Origin: Marsupella aquatica
Lineage: Eukaryota; Marchantiophyta
DNA: 64,000 bases
Assembly: GCA_973895155.1 (NCBI GenBank)
Contig: OZ316895.1
Location: 24,614,001-24,678,000 of the forward strand
Direction of reading: 5' to 3'
The notes under the pieces were generated by a model. The model saw only the letters and a program-made list of their open reading frames with translations. It had not been told where the DNA came from and did not search any database. This document shows, in pieces, positions 1 through 13,165 of this stretch. Position 1 is the stretch's first letter. Each line of letters begins with the position of its first letter. Both the position numbers and the translations under genes were made by a program.

Positions 1-3000
1 GGTTTACAAGGCTAATGTCCGACAAGGTTGTAGGGAAATGGGAGTGTACCGTTGAAGGATTCCAGTTTCCGTGAGGAGGCATTTTGCCCCAGTCAGAAGA
101 CAAAAGGAGACATGGCGATTGATTGATTTGAAAGTTGTCTGGTCTCCGACATTCCCAACGGGACTAGTGAACCTGCCCCAGACTATGTTTTGCTGATGTG
201 AAAGTCTAAGTTATGACTAATTTAACTAATTAGTCATGCTCCCGTTAATTTAGTCGAGCACGGATGAAGAACTCGGTCACTGAACATGAAGTCAACCGAC
301 GAAGTGATCGCGTCCTCCATCGATGATTGCCAGAGAAATCTTCGAAGGGACAAAGTTTCGTCTAGGTCAAGTAAAATAGCTACAAACTCATTTGTCGAAT
401 GACATTGAAATAGTCTATAGCATGGGGAGTTCCAACGTATCAAAACGAATCTGGTGTGACTTCGAATTGCAATCATCACTAGGATCTTGTTATTGAACTC
501 GAGCAACAAAATCTCTCGAGACGGAGCTTCTGTCTGTGTGGACAGAAATTCTTATCGTCAAGATTGTGGATCACCTTTCCACAGTTGGGGTTGAATGACT
601 TCGATCCTGCTCATCAGCATCTTTCCAAATCGACCCTTCAGCAGCCAAATGTGACTGTTTTTAGTTCGTTTTGGTTTTCACAAAAGACATCGTTAGATAA
701 AAAACTTTTCCAGACCGAATCTAATTCCCAAACTAACGACTTTTGTCCAACAATCCATCCAAGATCTTTAGGACGGGAACTGATGAGGAAAGTGTTGTTT
801 TCTCCCACGACACTGAATCCATCCAATATGATAGAATTGACCAACTTCTTTGTCTGTGAAAGACTTTACTGCAGTTGTTGTGGAATGAAAAAAATATACT
901 GAGTGGGGCCATGTGTAAAACACGGGGTAGAAAAAGCTACTCAACCAGACCCTGATGGACAACGTTCCAGTGAAATGTGATGAGAGGGGCTGGTAAGGCC
1001 GGGTTCTAGGGTGTTGAGGCGGGGGCAGTCCAAGCAATACTTCATGTGCGTCACTTATTATTGAGCTTTTCCGCTGAGCCCAACAAGCATCCAAAGCTAC
1101 GAGCAAGATTTGCAAAGACCCTCCCATCGTGAGCGTTGATTGCCACGTTGATTGAGCTTCAATGCAAGTCCTGGAGCATTAAGCGGGAAAAATTGAAGAG
1201 GGCTGATTGAGAGAGCTCTAATTCGCTGCTTTGAGCTATACTAGGGCATCTCAGAACTCTGCCGCGGGCCTGAAGTTAACAGAGTCATGGTGAATCCCGA
1301 AACTCTGGTTACGCGACCAAATAAACGATCTTAAAACTGAGGGAGGCAGCATTGACCCATTGGGCCCCAGCCCGCATTGAACAGTGTGTTACATATGCAG
1401 ATTCCCATGTGGCATGCACTGACTTGTGCGAATTTGTTGGTGAGTGTGGGCTTCACTAATAGAATTTGAAACACGTCCCTGTTCTTGAAGTAAATATCCC
1501 TTCATTCTCAGCTACACACCTTCACTAACTGACTTGTCCCAACCCCTGCCCGTGTTTTCTGTATGCACCTCCAAGTTAACCCCGCTCGCTTTCTGTAGTC
1601 ACCTTCTCCAGTGACGACCGTCGGCTTCACTCTTTCTGCCTGCACCCCCACTCACTTGCCTTGAGAGTAGCTTTGGATTGGGATTATATAATGATAGATT
1701 CGGGCCTGCTTGAAAGGCTTTTTTGTGGGGCCACACTAAGTATCTCTCTGCGAATGGAAAGTATGAGCATTGACAAAATGGCACCAGCGCGCCACTTGGG
1801 AAAGTGCTACAGTAAGTTCCACCGATTGGTAATGTACAGCGCTAAGCGAAGTCTGGACGTACCGCTTCGAATTCCTTGTCCGGAAAGCAAATAAGTACTC
1901 AAGCATGGGGAACAGGACTTGGGACAAAATCTGCACGTTACAGTTGTTGGGTTCAAGGAACCGAAAAGGCGAAAACCCCTGCGTGGAGGAGCAGATCAGA
2001 TAAGATCAGATCTTGTGTTGCTTGCAGAATACACTGCATTCAAACGTTCCTTGCCATCCAAGGCGGTAAGGGCCTACTAGAGGATGAAAACGAGACAAAT
2101 TGCAGTTAATTTTGTTTTCATGCGTTAGTCGTCCGGCCTTGGGTTCAAGTGGTTTGGTCTCATTTCAGGCGCTGATGGGAAGTTACAGACAGAGGACTTG
2201 GTCACCATCCTCTATCCACAAGACCACAACCCATTGTTCTACTGGAGCCTATGCATTCGATGGTGCCGTGTGCATTTCGCGTTTCATTAATTACACTTCC
2301 GTAGTGGTGGGCCGCTTAATTCTTTGACCGGGATCACTTTTCGTCTTTTCCTTGAATCATATTCGTAGAAGTGAAAAGAGCCTGACAGTTTTCCTTCGAG
2401 GAAATGAGCTGACCCATCGAGTTGCCTACTGACTAAATTGTGTTATTGTCTGTGATAAGAATCAAATGCCCAATCAGGATGCTGTTCAGTCGATATTCCA
2501 GACGGCAAAATGACAAATCTGTTTCTCGCTTTCTACCCTTTGTATTTCCTACAGTAAATATAGTCGCTCGTATGGATGAATGACTCTCAATCTCCCGCTG
2601 CCCGCGGGTGTGAGTTCCCAAGAAAGCTCTACTTTGGGAATTCGTTGCTTGCTAAAATTCGGGAGGGGAAGTCCAAGCGGCTGATGAGCATCGAATCTGA
2701 TGACGCACACGAGAACTTGCACAGTGCTGTACAGTAGGCTAGAGAGCTAGAGCTTTCATATAAGGTGATAAAGTAGAATACGCAGGTACTGTAGGCCACA
2801 GACGGTGATACGTCGTCAATGTTGAAATAATCATCACCGATACACTCCAGTAGACCCTGAGTCTGACTGTGGACTACCAAAGTCTACAAAAGTCGAATAA
2901 TCACTTGCAAACCAGTTCAAGTTGATTAATGACAATATGTACAATCGCAATAAGCGGCAGAGACGACGGCACTGGCCTACGTCGAAACGAATCAATGCTC

Positions 3001-3655
3001 AGCTCTCGGAAGGTCGACCGTGGGCCCGTGGCTGTGATGTAAGCAGGAAAAATCAAAAGCCTCAAATTGCGGCCCATGCCTCCCACCCAGGTGCTGTACA
3101 AAGCAGAGGTCCACTTGTCAGGATTTGAATGGGTATATAAGTAAATGCTATCAACAAGATGGACAGACTGACAGAGGACATTAATCTCTGTGGACGTAAA
3201 CAGAGGACATATAGACGCCGTTTTAAGCAGCCCACAAGAGGACAATCTTTCTGTTTTGCTCTGGGTAGCTGGCCTGAACCCTTCAGAGTTTCGGGTAGAT
3301 CGCAAGTACGGCAACTGTGTCACTGCAATTTAGCAATAGATACGGTACTCACTGCGCGTTAGCAACAATGTACTCTCGCTAGAAAGTTCCGTTTCTTCGA
3401 AGGTAGTCTCTGTCCTTTCAACAAAAAAGAAAGCATAGCTCAATGCGTGTCTGCTCCAAGGTAACATCAACTTATTCTCTCCTGGGCGTGCAGTCTGGAA
3501 CGAATTGTATATAAATTCTTCTAGCTATCGAAAGTAATGCCCTGATAGATTTGCAGACTGTCCCTGGTAACTAGTATGAACTCCTACAGGCTTCTTTTGA
3601 AATTGAGTTTTTAGGACTTAAAGGCTAAACCAGTTTTTAGGTAGGACTTAAAGGG

Positions 3656-3735
3656 CACATCACAAGTTTGAGGGGGTAATCCTTTCCCCCCCATAAATCT
3701 CATATCACTAGACTTGCCCTCTAACTTGTGATGTG
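3656..3735. repeat. Short inverted repeat (foldback)
   Basis: Two 19-base arms, 3656-3674 and 3717-3735, are inverted copies with one mismatch (CACATCACAAGTTTGAGGG against CCCTCTAACTTGTGATGTG read back). They enclose about 42 bases that contain a run of C. The form fits a stem-loop or the remains of a very short foldback element. I see no clear target duplication, so its origin is open. Confidence 0.6.
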
Positions 3736-6700
3736 ACATTGATGGGATGGAAAGGAAACGATAGGATAGTTTTATCACACCTTTCCACTTACTGATCTAT
3801 TTGGCTCTATTTTAATTTGCCTGGAGCTTCAAGACAAAAAGTTCCATGATTCAGGTTCAATCAAAGAGTGATCACGTCAGAGGGTCAATTGAAAACAGGT
3901 TTCTAGACTTTACAGGTCATTTCTCACTACAACATGTAAACAATTCTATGTGAGCAATTTAGGATGTTTCTGTACAGTCCCTAGCAGGTTTGTCAGTCGA
4001 TGAGGGCATCATGCCTAAGCTGCCAGTCCATCCTGGCATTACTTTTAGTAATATCTATCCCATGCAAGTGTTTGTGTCAAAGAAACCATAGTTCTCAACA
4101 AATTCTATGGTGATTTCCCATCTGAAAGAAGTTTGCCACTGTTTTTCTTTCAATTATCTCAAACTTCATAATTGCCATCATAATCTTGGACATTACTATC
4201 ATATAGTGAAGTGAATTTTGATATCATTTGTTAACTTGGTCCAGATAGAAGCTTAGATTTTGTTGCTCTTTCAGATTCCAACTTTTTAGGATGTTTTAAG
4301 TGAAGAAAACCCAAAGGAGGTAATGGCATAATGGACTCAGGTGAAAATCCATCCCCCAAAACTAGCCAAGAAAGCAAACTAAGTAAATACTTTGCAATTC
4401 ATTATGGGAATGCAATTGCCTTGATTGTACCTTTGCTTGTGAATGGTGTAATCGTGTGGTTCCATGTCGTTGTGTAGTACACACTTCTGTGCAGAACCTT
4501 GATTTGATGATTTAATCGCAACCCAACAGGTTTGCTAACAAAGGGGCCAATGGACGCAAATTACACCTGGCCATAGCTTCACCTTGATTGCTTCAAGATA
4601 TTCAACAGCTATGCTGTGTCTTTGTCCGTCCTTTCTCCTTCTATCATTATCCTCGATTCCTCGGACCGAGGTAAAGTTAAATTAAGCTGTAATGTGATCA
4701 TGTGATGTAACAAGACGTGTCCCTTAATTTGCTCATCAAAATGTGATTAAATATGGTGTACTATGTCATTTCACATCATGATAAATAAATTGTTTTGTTT
4801 AAGTTTGGAGAGTGTTACTCTAAACAGGTATCTGGTTGTCAGATTTTGATGTGCAATGAAGGGGACGCAAGTCGAGGCAGATCACCTTAGTTGGTAGTAG
4901 GTAATGCATCCTTAAATTGGCAAAGCTTCTGAATTGGCCATAACAGAATAATTATAACTTTTCACAAGCTCATGTAAAAGTTTAAAAAATAATAATATGT
5001 CACCAGCCTGTACAGTGCGATGGTAATGGGAGATGGTAATGGTTATGAACTATGAATTTCATACACCATAACAGTTTGTGTCATTTTGTGTCATCCATAA
5101 TCTGTAAAAATACAGAGTTAAAGTACTCAAATTGTCAACTTTGTCTCAACCGTCACAGTTTCAGGTTATGGTCACGGTCTAACCACAGTCTTCCGATGGC
5201 ATCGTAATTTTAGTTATGATTCTCGAAGTTGACAGGCTCATGAAGATGAAATCATGGAGAAAGAATTTTAAGAGCGGCGGTGGTTGTGTGCTGTGTCTGC
5301 AGTGGGCCTGGATTCCTGACGCTCTTTGTCCGACAGTTCCTGCGCGGCATACGATACAGTACCAAATGCGACCTTTTACGCCCAAATTCGTATATCAACT
5401 TTCAGTGGATTCACTCTCCATGATAGGGAAAATATCCAATACGAGCGATCCAGTGTCGAGACTCCAGAGTTCCCCTGCTGCTAATCACACATCAAAATGT
5501 GATTGCATTCATTGATTGAAAGGAAAAAACTAGAATTATCACGGTATGCAGGGGTGTCGTACATCGTATATGTCAGAGTTCGTGTCATCCAGACATGTTT
5601 GTCCTCCAGATAGTTCTGATCAATCAAGCTCGTACTTACGGGACATCTACAGTAACGTCCAAAACAATCCCGAGTGAATAATGAGTACTGAGACTCTGAG
5701 AGAACCAAGATGATGCCAGCTTCCAGCAGCTCTCTGCATCACTGCGGCAGTGGGGTACGCTAGAACCTTTCTCGCGGCAAAATCGCATTTGTTATGTTCA
5801 GTCTCGGGCATTGGAGTGCGGCGAATCTTCTCTGCCTTATCCTGCAGGGAAATGATGGAACAGACAGAAGACTCGCTGAGATCTACGAAGTCAGGAATTT
5901 CTGAGCTTCACTCGCTCTAAAGAGTATTTTCTGATTGTGATCAGGCTCCCAAGAGCGAATGCGTCTCTGGTGAACGCCTATAAAAACTACAGCAAATACA
6001 ACGCGACAGGTCGAATGCATTTCGATACCACAGTAAACCTGGTAAATGTATATTAAAAGGCAACAACGCATGATGTACTGTGTATTTTAATCCAACAATT
6101 TTAATAAACTAAACTGGTCTGTTATATCTCTGAGTTTCATTCCTTCTCCGTATTGACGGCAACTTTGTGATCTGCAATGACTGAGATGCCAGGGACTGTC
6201 TCTTGCAGGTTTCATGTAAACAGGACAGTATACATGGACTGTAACCTCAATTCTCAGAGAATCAGATGATAAGAGTGATGTAAAACTACTATATGCTGCT
6301 GTCAGGAGCAAAGTAACAAAATCAACAGCGCATTATTATGAAAATACGGTAGATCATTCCTGCAATAATGGAATTATGAAAACAAACTACAGCTCATTTC
6401 ACTATTTTTGCGGCGGACGATCTGACTTGCTGAGGACCTCTGCTTGCCAACAACCCATTGCAGCACTGACTTGGGGTGGGAACTGGGAAGAGGAGCGGGA
6501 TACCTCTACGTAGAGGCCTCTCATGAATTGATCGACCTACATCAGACTCGCGTTCGCTGCTGGTTGTCGCATGACCTGTCCTCCCGCTCATTACTGTAGC
6601 TGTCAAATCAGGGCCAGGGTTCCAGCACAACCAGCAGTTCATAGATTCCACAACATGGAAGACCACTCAGGACTCGCAAAAAGGACTAGATGTGGCAGTG

Positions 6701-7140
6701 TGCCGTAATCAGCGCAATGACGTCGTTGTTCGCTGTACTAAGTTGTCTCCAAGAACTCTTCGTGTTGTTAGATGCCTATCATAGCTGCACTGATCAAGGC
6801 TGACGATCGTGTTTGGAAGATAGCCAACTCGACCAACGGCACGGCAGCTTCATCATGCCTCCACATAGAAACGACCACTGACCCGATTATTTTCTGTTCC
6901 TCATCGTGTCAAGAACGAGAAAGCCAAATGGCACTATGAACAAGTGAGGAGAACTTCTACATGATGGAAAACCGAAATCCGGGGCTCATTCTCAGAACAT
7001 GTTTTACCTTTCATGGGTCTTAGTATTTCCTTTCAGTGATATGAGCTACAAAGAACAGCAGTCACAGTGCATGCAGAGCCATAAAAGGAGATCAAACTAA
7101 GAAGTATCAATAGGAAACGTTGCTTTGATTCCCGTGGTTA

Positions 7141-7182
7141 ACATGGTTTAGAAAACATGGTTTAGAAAACATGGTTTAGAAA
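7141..7182. repeat. Three perfect copies of a 14-bp unit
   Basis: The unit ACATGGTTTAGAAA occurs three times head to tail with no mismatch, followed directly by CATATG. Perfect identity suggests a recent slippage event. No function is apparent. Confidence 0.9.
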
Positions 7183-7442
7183 CATATGCAGCTACTCCAC
7201 ATCTGCGCCGGAGCCAGTTGGCTTTTGGGGGCTACTGTAGCAATTCGTAGTCGTTTAAGCTCTTCCCTAGTCACCGGGAAAGTAGGCGAGCTTGGTGAGC
7301 ACCAAAAACCGAACACCAAATAGTCTTTCACATAACGATACATCGTTGGATTTGACACCAACACCGCTACAGACTAAACCTCCTTCATGGGATGCAGGCA
7401 AAGGACTGCTTGCTTCTCACGAGGGGAAAGAAGCTTCAGCAG

Positions 7443-7590
7443 GACCCAATAGGGCTGTCTCAGTTAGGCACAGAATGATTACGAAACACCATTAAAGAAA
7501 TGAAGCGCCCAAATGAGACCCAATAGGGCCGTCTCAGTTAGGCACAGAATGATTACGAAAAACCATTAAAGAAATGAAGCGCCCAAATGA
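7443..7590. repeat. Tandem duplication of a 74-bp unit
   Basis: Two adjacent 74-base copies (7443-7516 and 7517-7590) start with GACCCAATAGGGC and end with GCGCCCAAATGA. They differ at only two positions that I can see, so the duplication is young. I recognise no gene in or next to it. Confidence 0.9.
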
Positions 7591-8868
7591 AGAGGCTGGG
7601 AATCCCGTCACCTTTGGTTGATACTTCCTAGAAGTTTGGCACCAGGGCTCGCGATTTCGACCCCAAATGGAGTGTGACTGAGAGAGTCCTTGTCATCCTT
7701 TTCAGTACGAAAGAAGGCGTTTCCCTTACAGTTGTCACTTCCAGTTATAGAGTATGCATCCAGGCTCCCTCATACCAGGGTATGGAACATCTGGATATTT
7801 CAGCGAGAAGTAATTGAGAAGATACTTCTCTCCCAAGTCGTTCGAGAAAGCTTCAACTAGTTAATTGATGCTGTTTAAGCTAAACTTCGACTTTGCATCA
7901 TTCCTAAGTATCATTGTTGGGATTCCGGATTTCGCATGGACACCTAGCGGAGTTCACGCAGCCGAGTATCTCACCTAACGTTCGGGTTTGGATTATAGCA
8001 TTGCAGTGTCGCAAAATGTAAAGATTAGCTCACATGACGACGAGAGCGAAACACAGCTGTAAACGATTGTCAAGAATACACATGAAGAAACTGAAATCCC
8101 GACTGAAATACCGTCACTTTCGATTGGGATAGACTAGGTTGTCAAACCACGTACAGAATGACCGAAATAACTAATAGATTGTGCATTCCAGTCCTTGCAC
8201 GGTGCAGTGGATAAAGCTAACGTACAAAATAACCACAACGCCTGCAGAAATATAGAGCCACCGACTGGTGAAAAACTTGTCCTGCCTAAAAATTATTTAC
8301 AGTTATATTCTCTCTCTGGCAACAGCCCTGAGTAACAAAAGCTACGACACACAGAGATGATTAAACGGCCTTGCTCTCCGGGACTCTCCGATGCTACATC
8401 TTCTAATCGCCTCCATATGTTCTTCGGAGCGAGTGCATCCTACACTAAAAGAGAATGAAACATCAAGACTGCCATATATGACCTTATCAGAATTGATCTC
8501 GAGAAGCTGTAACGTACAATCGTCGTGCCCTTTTCGTGCAAAGAGCTCTGGCTCATTACCCATCTAAGAAGTTCCTTACAATTCTCAAGTATCTAGTACT
8601 CCATTCAGTCGCATCCCCAAATCTTTATCGAAAGCACGGGACCACTTTGTGATGAAACGTGGAGTTGACGGCACGATCCGAGGCGTTCCTATTTGTTGGA
8701 GACCACGGCGTGTCTGACTGGTAAGCGTTGGGTCTGAGAATTTCGTAGGAGGTCGAGTTCCCACTGTTTCCCTGAAAATGTATGACACAGAGTCGCTTTG
8801 CGTCGCATTCCCGGGTGAGTGAGGTGATTCGGCTCCAGCTACAGAATCCGTCCACAGTGCTGACGCTG

Positions 8869-9231
8869 TCACTTCTGTTTCCAGAGTGTTGATCCGGATA
8901 AGTGACCAATCTTCTTGACCTCTTTAAGAACCCTCGCTGGTTTGGCAGGACCTGTGACGGTCACCTTGTTCTTGTCGGGGTCGCAGTGGACATTTGCAAC
9001 GCCATCCATTGCTTTCACCCTCTTGTACACTTTCTCGACGCATCCCTCGCAACAAAGGTTCACTTTCAGCTCGGTAACCTGCTCCTTGTCCGTACCGGCA
9101 GATTCCTTAGACTCAGGTTGTTTCGCCACGGCCCCTGAGAGCCACGTCGGGTCATAGTGATTGTACCACGTTGGGTCGAATCCGGCCCCATACGAAGTGA
9201 AGTGGAAAAACTCGTTATTCGGAACTGACAT
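8869..9231 (-). CDS. Small HMA-domain metal-binding protein (HPP type), gene 1
   Basis: The reading frame encodes 120 residues in one exon. I start at the ATG at 9231; the frame stays open upstream only to a TTG. Residues 1-50 are a variable head with a DPTWYNHYDPTW duplication. Residues about 53-112 form a heavy-metal-associated fold: a first beta strand leads into Cys60-Cys61-Glu-Gly-Cys64, whose CxxC pair (61 and 64) would bind a soft metal such as Cu or Zn. MDGV, Cys83 and KVTVTG (89-94) follow, and a Trp lies near the end (117). There is no CaaX box, signal peptide or membrane segment, so a soluble cytosolic metallochaperone-like or adaptor role is inferred from the family. It faces away from gene 2, with about 2.6 kb between the two starts. 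The substrate metal cannot be told from sequence. Confidence 0.85.
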   Translation of the reverse strand: MSVPNNEFFHFTSYGAGFDPTWYNHYDPTWLSGAVAKQPESKESAGTDKEQVTELKVNLCCEGCVEKVYKRVKAMDGVANVHCDPDKNKVTVTGPAKPARVLKEVKKIGHLSGSTLWKQK

Positions 9232-9749
9232 TATTCCAACCTGTGCAACGATCAAGACGCAGTAACGAGCAGGGGTGTACCGGCTGCCTCAAATTGAAAG
9301 CGAGTCCTGGTCTGATTGAGAGATCGAGCAGCCACAAGAACTATGCCAAGCTCAGGTTAAGAGACCACGATTGATACCAAAAAGTCGGAACAAGCTCGAG
9401 AACTCGAGAAGAAAGAGAATCGAGACCTTCACCAACGCGTCACCGAATGAAGAGCCGATAGATGCTCTGACTGTGAAGAAGGAGAGTACTCGGGTGACTA
9501 GGGAGACGCAGAGCTCCAATGTCTAGTGCATGCAAGGCGAACCAATTGAGAGAAAAGTAATTGCAGCCTCGATCGAAGAACGAAATAACTCTACCGACTA
9601 CACTCTCGACGAACCAAAGCACTTAATTGACGAGAGAGAAGAGAGAGACGTCAAGCTCCCTTGCCAAGTATGAAAGCTCTCATTCACCAAACCGACAGAG
9701 GAAAGGTGACCAGAATGGATGCGTTTCGAGAGACAACGAGAAGCTTCGG

Positions 9750-9757
9750 TTTATAAA
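9750..9757 (-). promoter_or_regulatory. Candidate TATA box for HMA gene 1
   Basis: TTTATAAA lies about 520 bases upstream of the gene 1 start on the minus strand. Between them, around 9620-9650, the minus strand is rich in CT, as plant leaders often are near the transcription start. This would give a long 5' untranslated region, or hide a leader intron. Position and composition are the only support. Confidence 0.35.
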
Positions 9758-11500
9758 TGGTTCCTCTGCTCCTTGAGCTTGAGTGCTGAGTAAGCTGCCT
9801 TCCGTGACAGCAGGAGAAAAGACATCTCCAGCGGGCCGAGACTGGTGGAATTTTAACCAGCAAAATTGCGAACTGTACAGAAATTAGCGCGTACCATACG
9901 CGCTCGAAGACTGAGTACATCCTACGGCCCCACCCACATGGACTTACCGGTCCACAGAAGTCGTCTCTTGTTTGACGGATGTTTGCAACCCAGCTTTGTT
10001 CTTCACACAGGCCACCGAAAAAGGGAAGAGATTAAGATCTGCCATGAATTTAAGTGAGCAGGTGAAGATTTCATTCAATTGGAGCCTACTGAGTGAAAAT
10101 GAGCTCAAGTGAAACTACTGTAGATGAAACTAAACTAGAGCTAACAAAAAAATATTTTAAATGGAACCTACTGATACTAAGCCCAGCCACGCAGTGAAAA
10201 AATAATAATTTAACAAGTAAAAGTCTCCTTTGATGGCAAAGCACTTTCCAACCCATTTAATACAAAGTCTAAGCACAAATCTAAGAATGATTGGGGAACT
10301 ACTATTAGACCTACTCCCTACCACATCTCTACGACTACACGGCGCTTAATCCCATCACTTATTCCTACAGCTAAGATGCCCATCACATCCAACCATATCA
10401 CCACTGAACATACCATTTGGCAGCTCAACACTACTCCACTAAATCAAAAGGACGGAATTTTAGGGAAAAATCAGCACTGTGAAGGTGAATTTTCAAAATT
10501 ATTTGCTTCCGGTGACTTCTTCTCCTCCTTTGAATATATCAGTGTACAATCTAACAGCCACTGCTCGACTTAGAGACACCAGCACTTATACCATTATTAC
10601 ACCTAAGTGACACAGCAAATGTAGTCAGGATTTCACTTCATAAATAATGCTAAACTAGAGTGTCATGATTGACGAATGATAATATTGTTGGTGAGGCATG
10701 TATTTCCAGCGCACTGATCCAACACAACGGATGTCAATATGACCTCTAGATTGGGTAGTCACAGCCAAGCACTGGGTTCCATGGTTCCCAATAAGGATTA
10801 GCGGCATTGCATTGAAACACAATTTGCCAAATAAAGCCCATTAACGAGGCAGTCAAAATGGGGGCACAAAGTCATTTGAATTTTCTGGCGTTCATTTTAA
10901 GCGCAACTTTTTAACTTCGTGTCTGTCACCAAGAAACGGATGAGTTCTTTTTAAGAACTATTAGATTTTGTTGTGTGGGGTGGGGGCAAACGAAACCGAG
11001 CCCAACCAAAAACATATTTGAGGCTCAAGAGAACTCTCATTTTTATTAATAAGACAGAAAGGGAAAGAGCAAAGCTCTATGGGCTGGGGAAAAGCCAACG
11101 CAGAGGATCAGAGAACAATCACAGGTAGCACTCAAAACCAGCCAAAAAATGCCACCAAGAATTAGACCTTTCGGTAGCATAGCGTAAGATGGAAGCCCAG
11201 AACCTATTCTTTTCTGGAAAGACCAAAGTCTTGAAAAGCCAAAGTTCTGGACTGTACAGATGTTGCGATGCCGTATTGAGGCCATGAAGGATTGCTGGCC
11301 ACCCCACCCCTCCTGTGATAAAATAATATAATCTGGGCAGCAGCAGATTACTGTAGAGGACCTCGAGTCTGGCCCACTCTGCGGTTATTAGTGGTATGTA
11401 TATGTATGCTCTAGTGAGTGAAAGTTTCTACTGTGTTACTGTATTCTCGACCCGTACATGAGTACCGTGGGTTGGGCTCTAGCGCGTCCTCGCGAGCTCT
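9758..11500. other. Intergenic region between divergent HMA genes 1 and 2
   Basis: No coding region is recognisable. The longest frame (11046-11285 minus, about 79 codons, hydrophobic end) is followed on the minus strand by an AATAAA-containing stretch near 11045. That could be the tail of an old retroelement, but nothing else supports it. The region should hold the promoters of both neighbouring genes. Confidence 0.5.
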
Positions 11501-11507
11501 TTTATAA
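11501..11507 (+). promoter_or_regulatory. Candidate TATA box for HMA gene 2
   Basis: TTTATAA lies 360 bases upstream of the proposed ATG. It is followed by a pyrimidine-rich stretch (about 11548-11640) typical of a plant leader. The arrangement mirrors that seen on the minus strand upstream of gene 1. Confidence 0.4.
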
Positions 11508-11866
11508 CAAGCCTGGGAGGTGAAGGTGGGGATCAGTATTGTAATCCTCGCCTGCCTTTCGACTTCCAGTCTTCAGCTTCGTCTTGAACGAATTGGAGCT
11601 TTCCTTCTCTATCTTCTCGCTCACTCCGCTTCTTCAATCTGTGTCCCATCCAGTAGCCAGCGACTAGGTTTGTCGACCGGTTCTCTGTTCACAGTTTAGT
11701 TCCAGATTCTCACCGCATTTTGTTTTGGACATGAATCCATTCTCAAGACCGTAGGTTCATCATTGACGATCTGCTGTGAAAGTTGAAGGGTTGGAGCTAA
11801 GATTCTCTTGCCGACAGACCCAGCATCGAGTTGAATTTGCCGTAGTGCTTGTGAGAATCAGCGAAG

Positions 11867-12878
11867 ATGTTACGAGGGAACGAGGTGAGACTCAATTGAA
11901 TGTCATCATTGGGACTCCATCGTGGGATTTTCTTATCCCGCTGTTCGCTTGTGTGGGCTCTGCATGTGTGCTGCTATGTTTGAAGGATGATTGATCGCTG
12001 TTCGGTATCCGTCGTTGCTTTGCAGTTTTTCTATGAGCAGGACGAGAGTGCTCAATTCATAGTTCAAACCACTGCTCGTCAGATAATCAGAGACCCCAAG
12101 CTGTTCACTGCAAACCCAATCACCCCAGCAAAGGCAGCGGCTCCAGAGAAGGAAAAGGACAAGAACAAGGTAAGATGCCTGTGCCGGACATGATTGTTAG
12201 TGTCTGTAGGGAGATCGAACCACTCTGAAAGCGATCGATCGAGTTTGTCAGTTCGAATTCAGATCATTCGCTTCTGTACGTACGACATGAATGATTGCGT
12301 TGATGTCATTGTTAAGGTCGCTGACCGACCAAGCCTGCTGACGAAGCTCCATTGTCCGTCCTGCGCAGCCGATCGTTATGAGTGTTTCCATATGCTGCTC
12401 GTCGTGTGTGGATAACATAGAAGCGGACTTCAAAAAAGTGACAGGTTTGTTTCCGCGTCTTTCGCTACTTGTCTATAGAACCTCGCTGATTGTTAATCCC
12501 TTAATTGATTCTCTAACAACAGTCGATCAAGGCAACAAAATTGAATACGTTGCTCGGCATTCATTGTCTGCCTCGTGGTTTTAGGACCTAAGCACTGTCA
12601 GACTCGTATGAATTCATTTGCCTTCCAGTGCCTGCTGTTTGCTGTGACTTCAGGCGTGTATCCCATTTGTGCAGGTCTCGGGTGGGATCTTCACAGCTGT
12701 TTTTTCACAACTGATTTTCTCTTTGCATTTCCTTCTTCGATGGATGCACGCAGGGATCAAAACTGTTGTCTGTGACATCTATCGAAAAAAGGTGACGGTG
12801 ACGGGGACCGCCACTCTGGCCGACGTGCTTTCGGCTGCGAGGAGGCATTTCAAGGACGCCGAAATCTCGGATGACTGA
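11867..12878 (+). CDS. Small HMA-domain metal-binding protein (HPP type), gene 2, four exons
   Basis: The proposed exons are 11867-11884, 12026-12169, 12369-12444 and 12754-12878. All introns have GT donors (gtgaga, gtaaga, gtttgt) and AG acceptors after pyrimidine-rich or gcag/acgcag ends. The spliced frame is 363 bases, 120 residues plus stop, the same length as gene 1. The first junction gives NEFFYE at residues 5-10, matching NEFFHF in gene 1, which supports the six-codon first exon. Residues 36-54 are an Ala/Lys-rich linker. The HMA fold runs from about 55 to 113, with Cys63-Cys64-Ser-Ser-Cys67, Cys86 and KVTVTG (92-97). Intron 3 splits the fold at Gly80. The tail ends ISDD, so no CaaX box. 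The expected role is soluble transition-metal binding; the metal and partners are unknown. The exon 2-3 and 3-4 junctions are firm; the first exon is slightly less so. Confidence 0.8.
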
Positions 12879-13165
12879 GCTCCCCCTATCCGATCTGTTA
12901 TCTTGTAAGACTTCGAACCAATGCGTATGCATCCAGCTTATTGCTTGTACAGCCAGGAGATCCTGCTCTGCTCCTCGTTTCTCGAACTAATGCGCACAGT
13001 TCTCGCGTAGTAGGCTGACTTGCTGTTTTGAACATAGATATGCAGCCGTTAGTACTTTCAAACTTTATGTCACATTCCAAGGCAAATTCCTAATCCTCTT
13101 GCAACAAACTCAGTCGAGTAGACAGTGACCCTCCGCCCTTCGGCGTTTTTTCTGTGTGTGCGCAG

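Larger units (their letters stand above)
1..8868. other. Stretch with no recognisable gene
   Basis: Both strands carry only short open frames (up to about 140 codons at 2901-3323 minus). None shows a domain, a repeat pattern or splice signals that I can recognise. The stretch holds a short inverted repeat near 3.7 kb and two tandem repeats near 7.1 and 7.5 kb, listed separately. The last few hundred bases before 8868 probably include the 3' untranslated region of the minus-strand HMA gene. No polyadenylation signal stands out there. Confidence 0.5.

Noticed and set aside
9232-9255. Eight extra codons upstream of HMA gene 1
   Set aside because: The extension begins with TTG. The first ATG at 9231 gives the head motif the same place as in gene 2. 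The same reasoning moves the start of gene 3 from 35312 to 35333.
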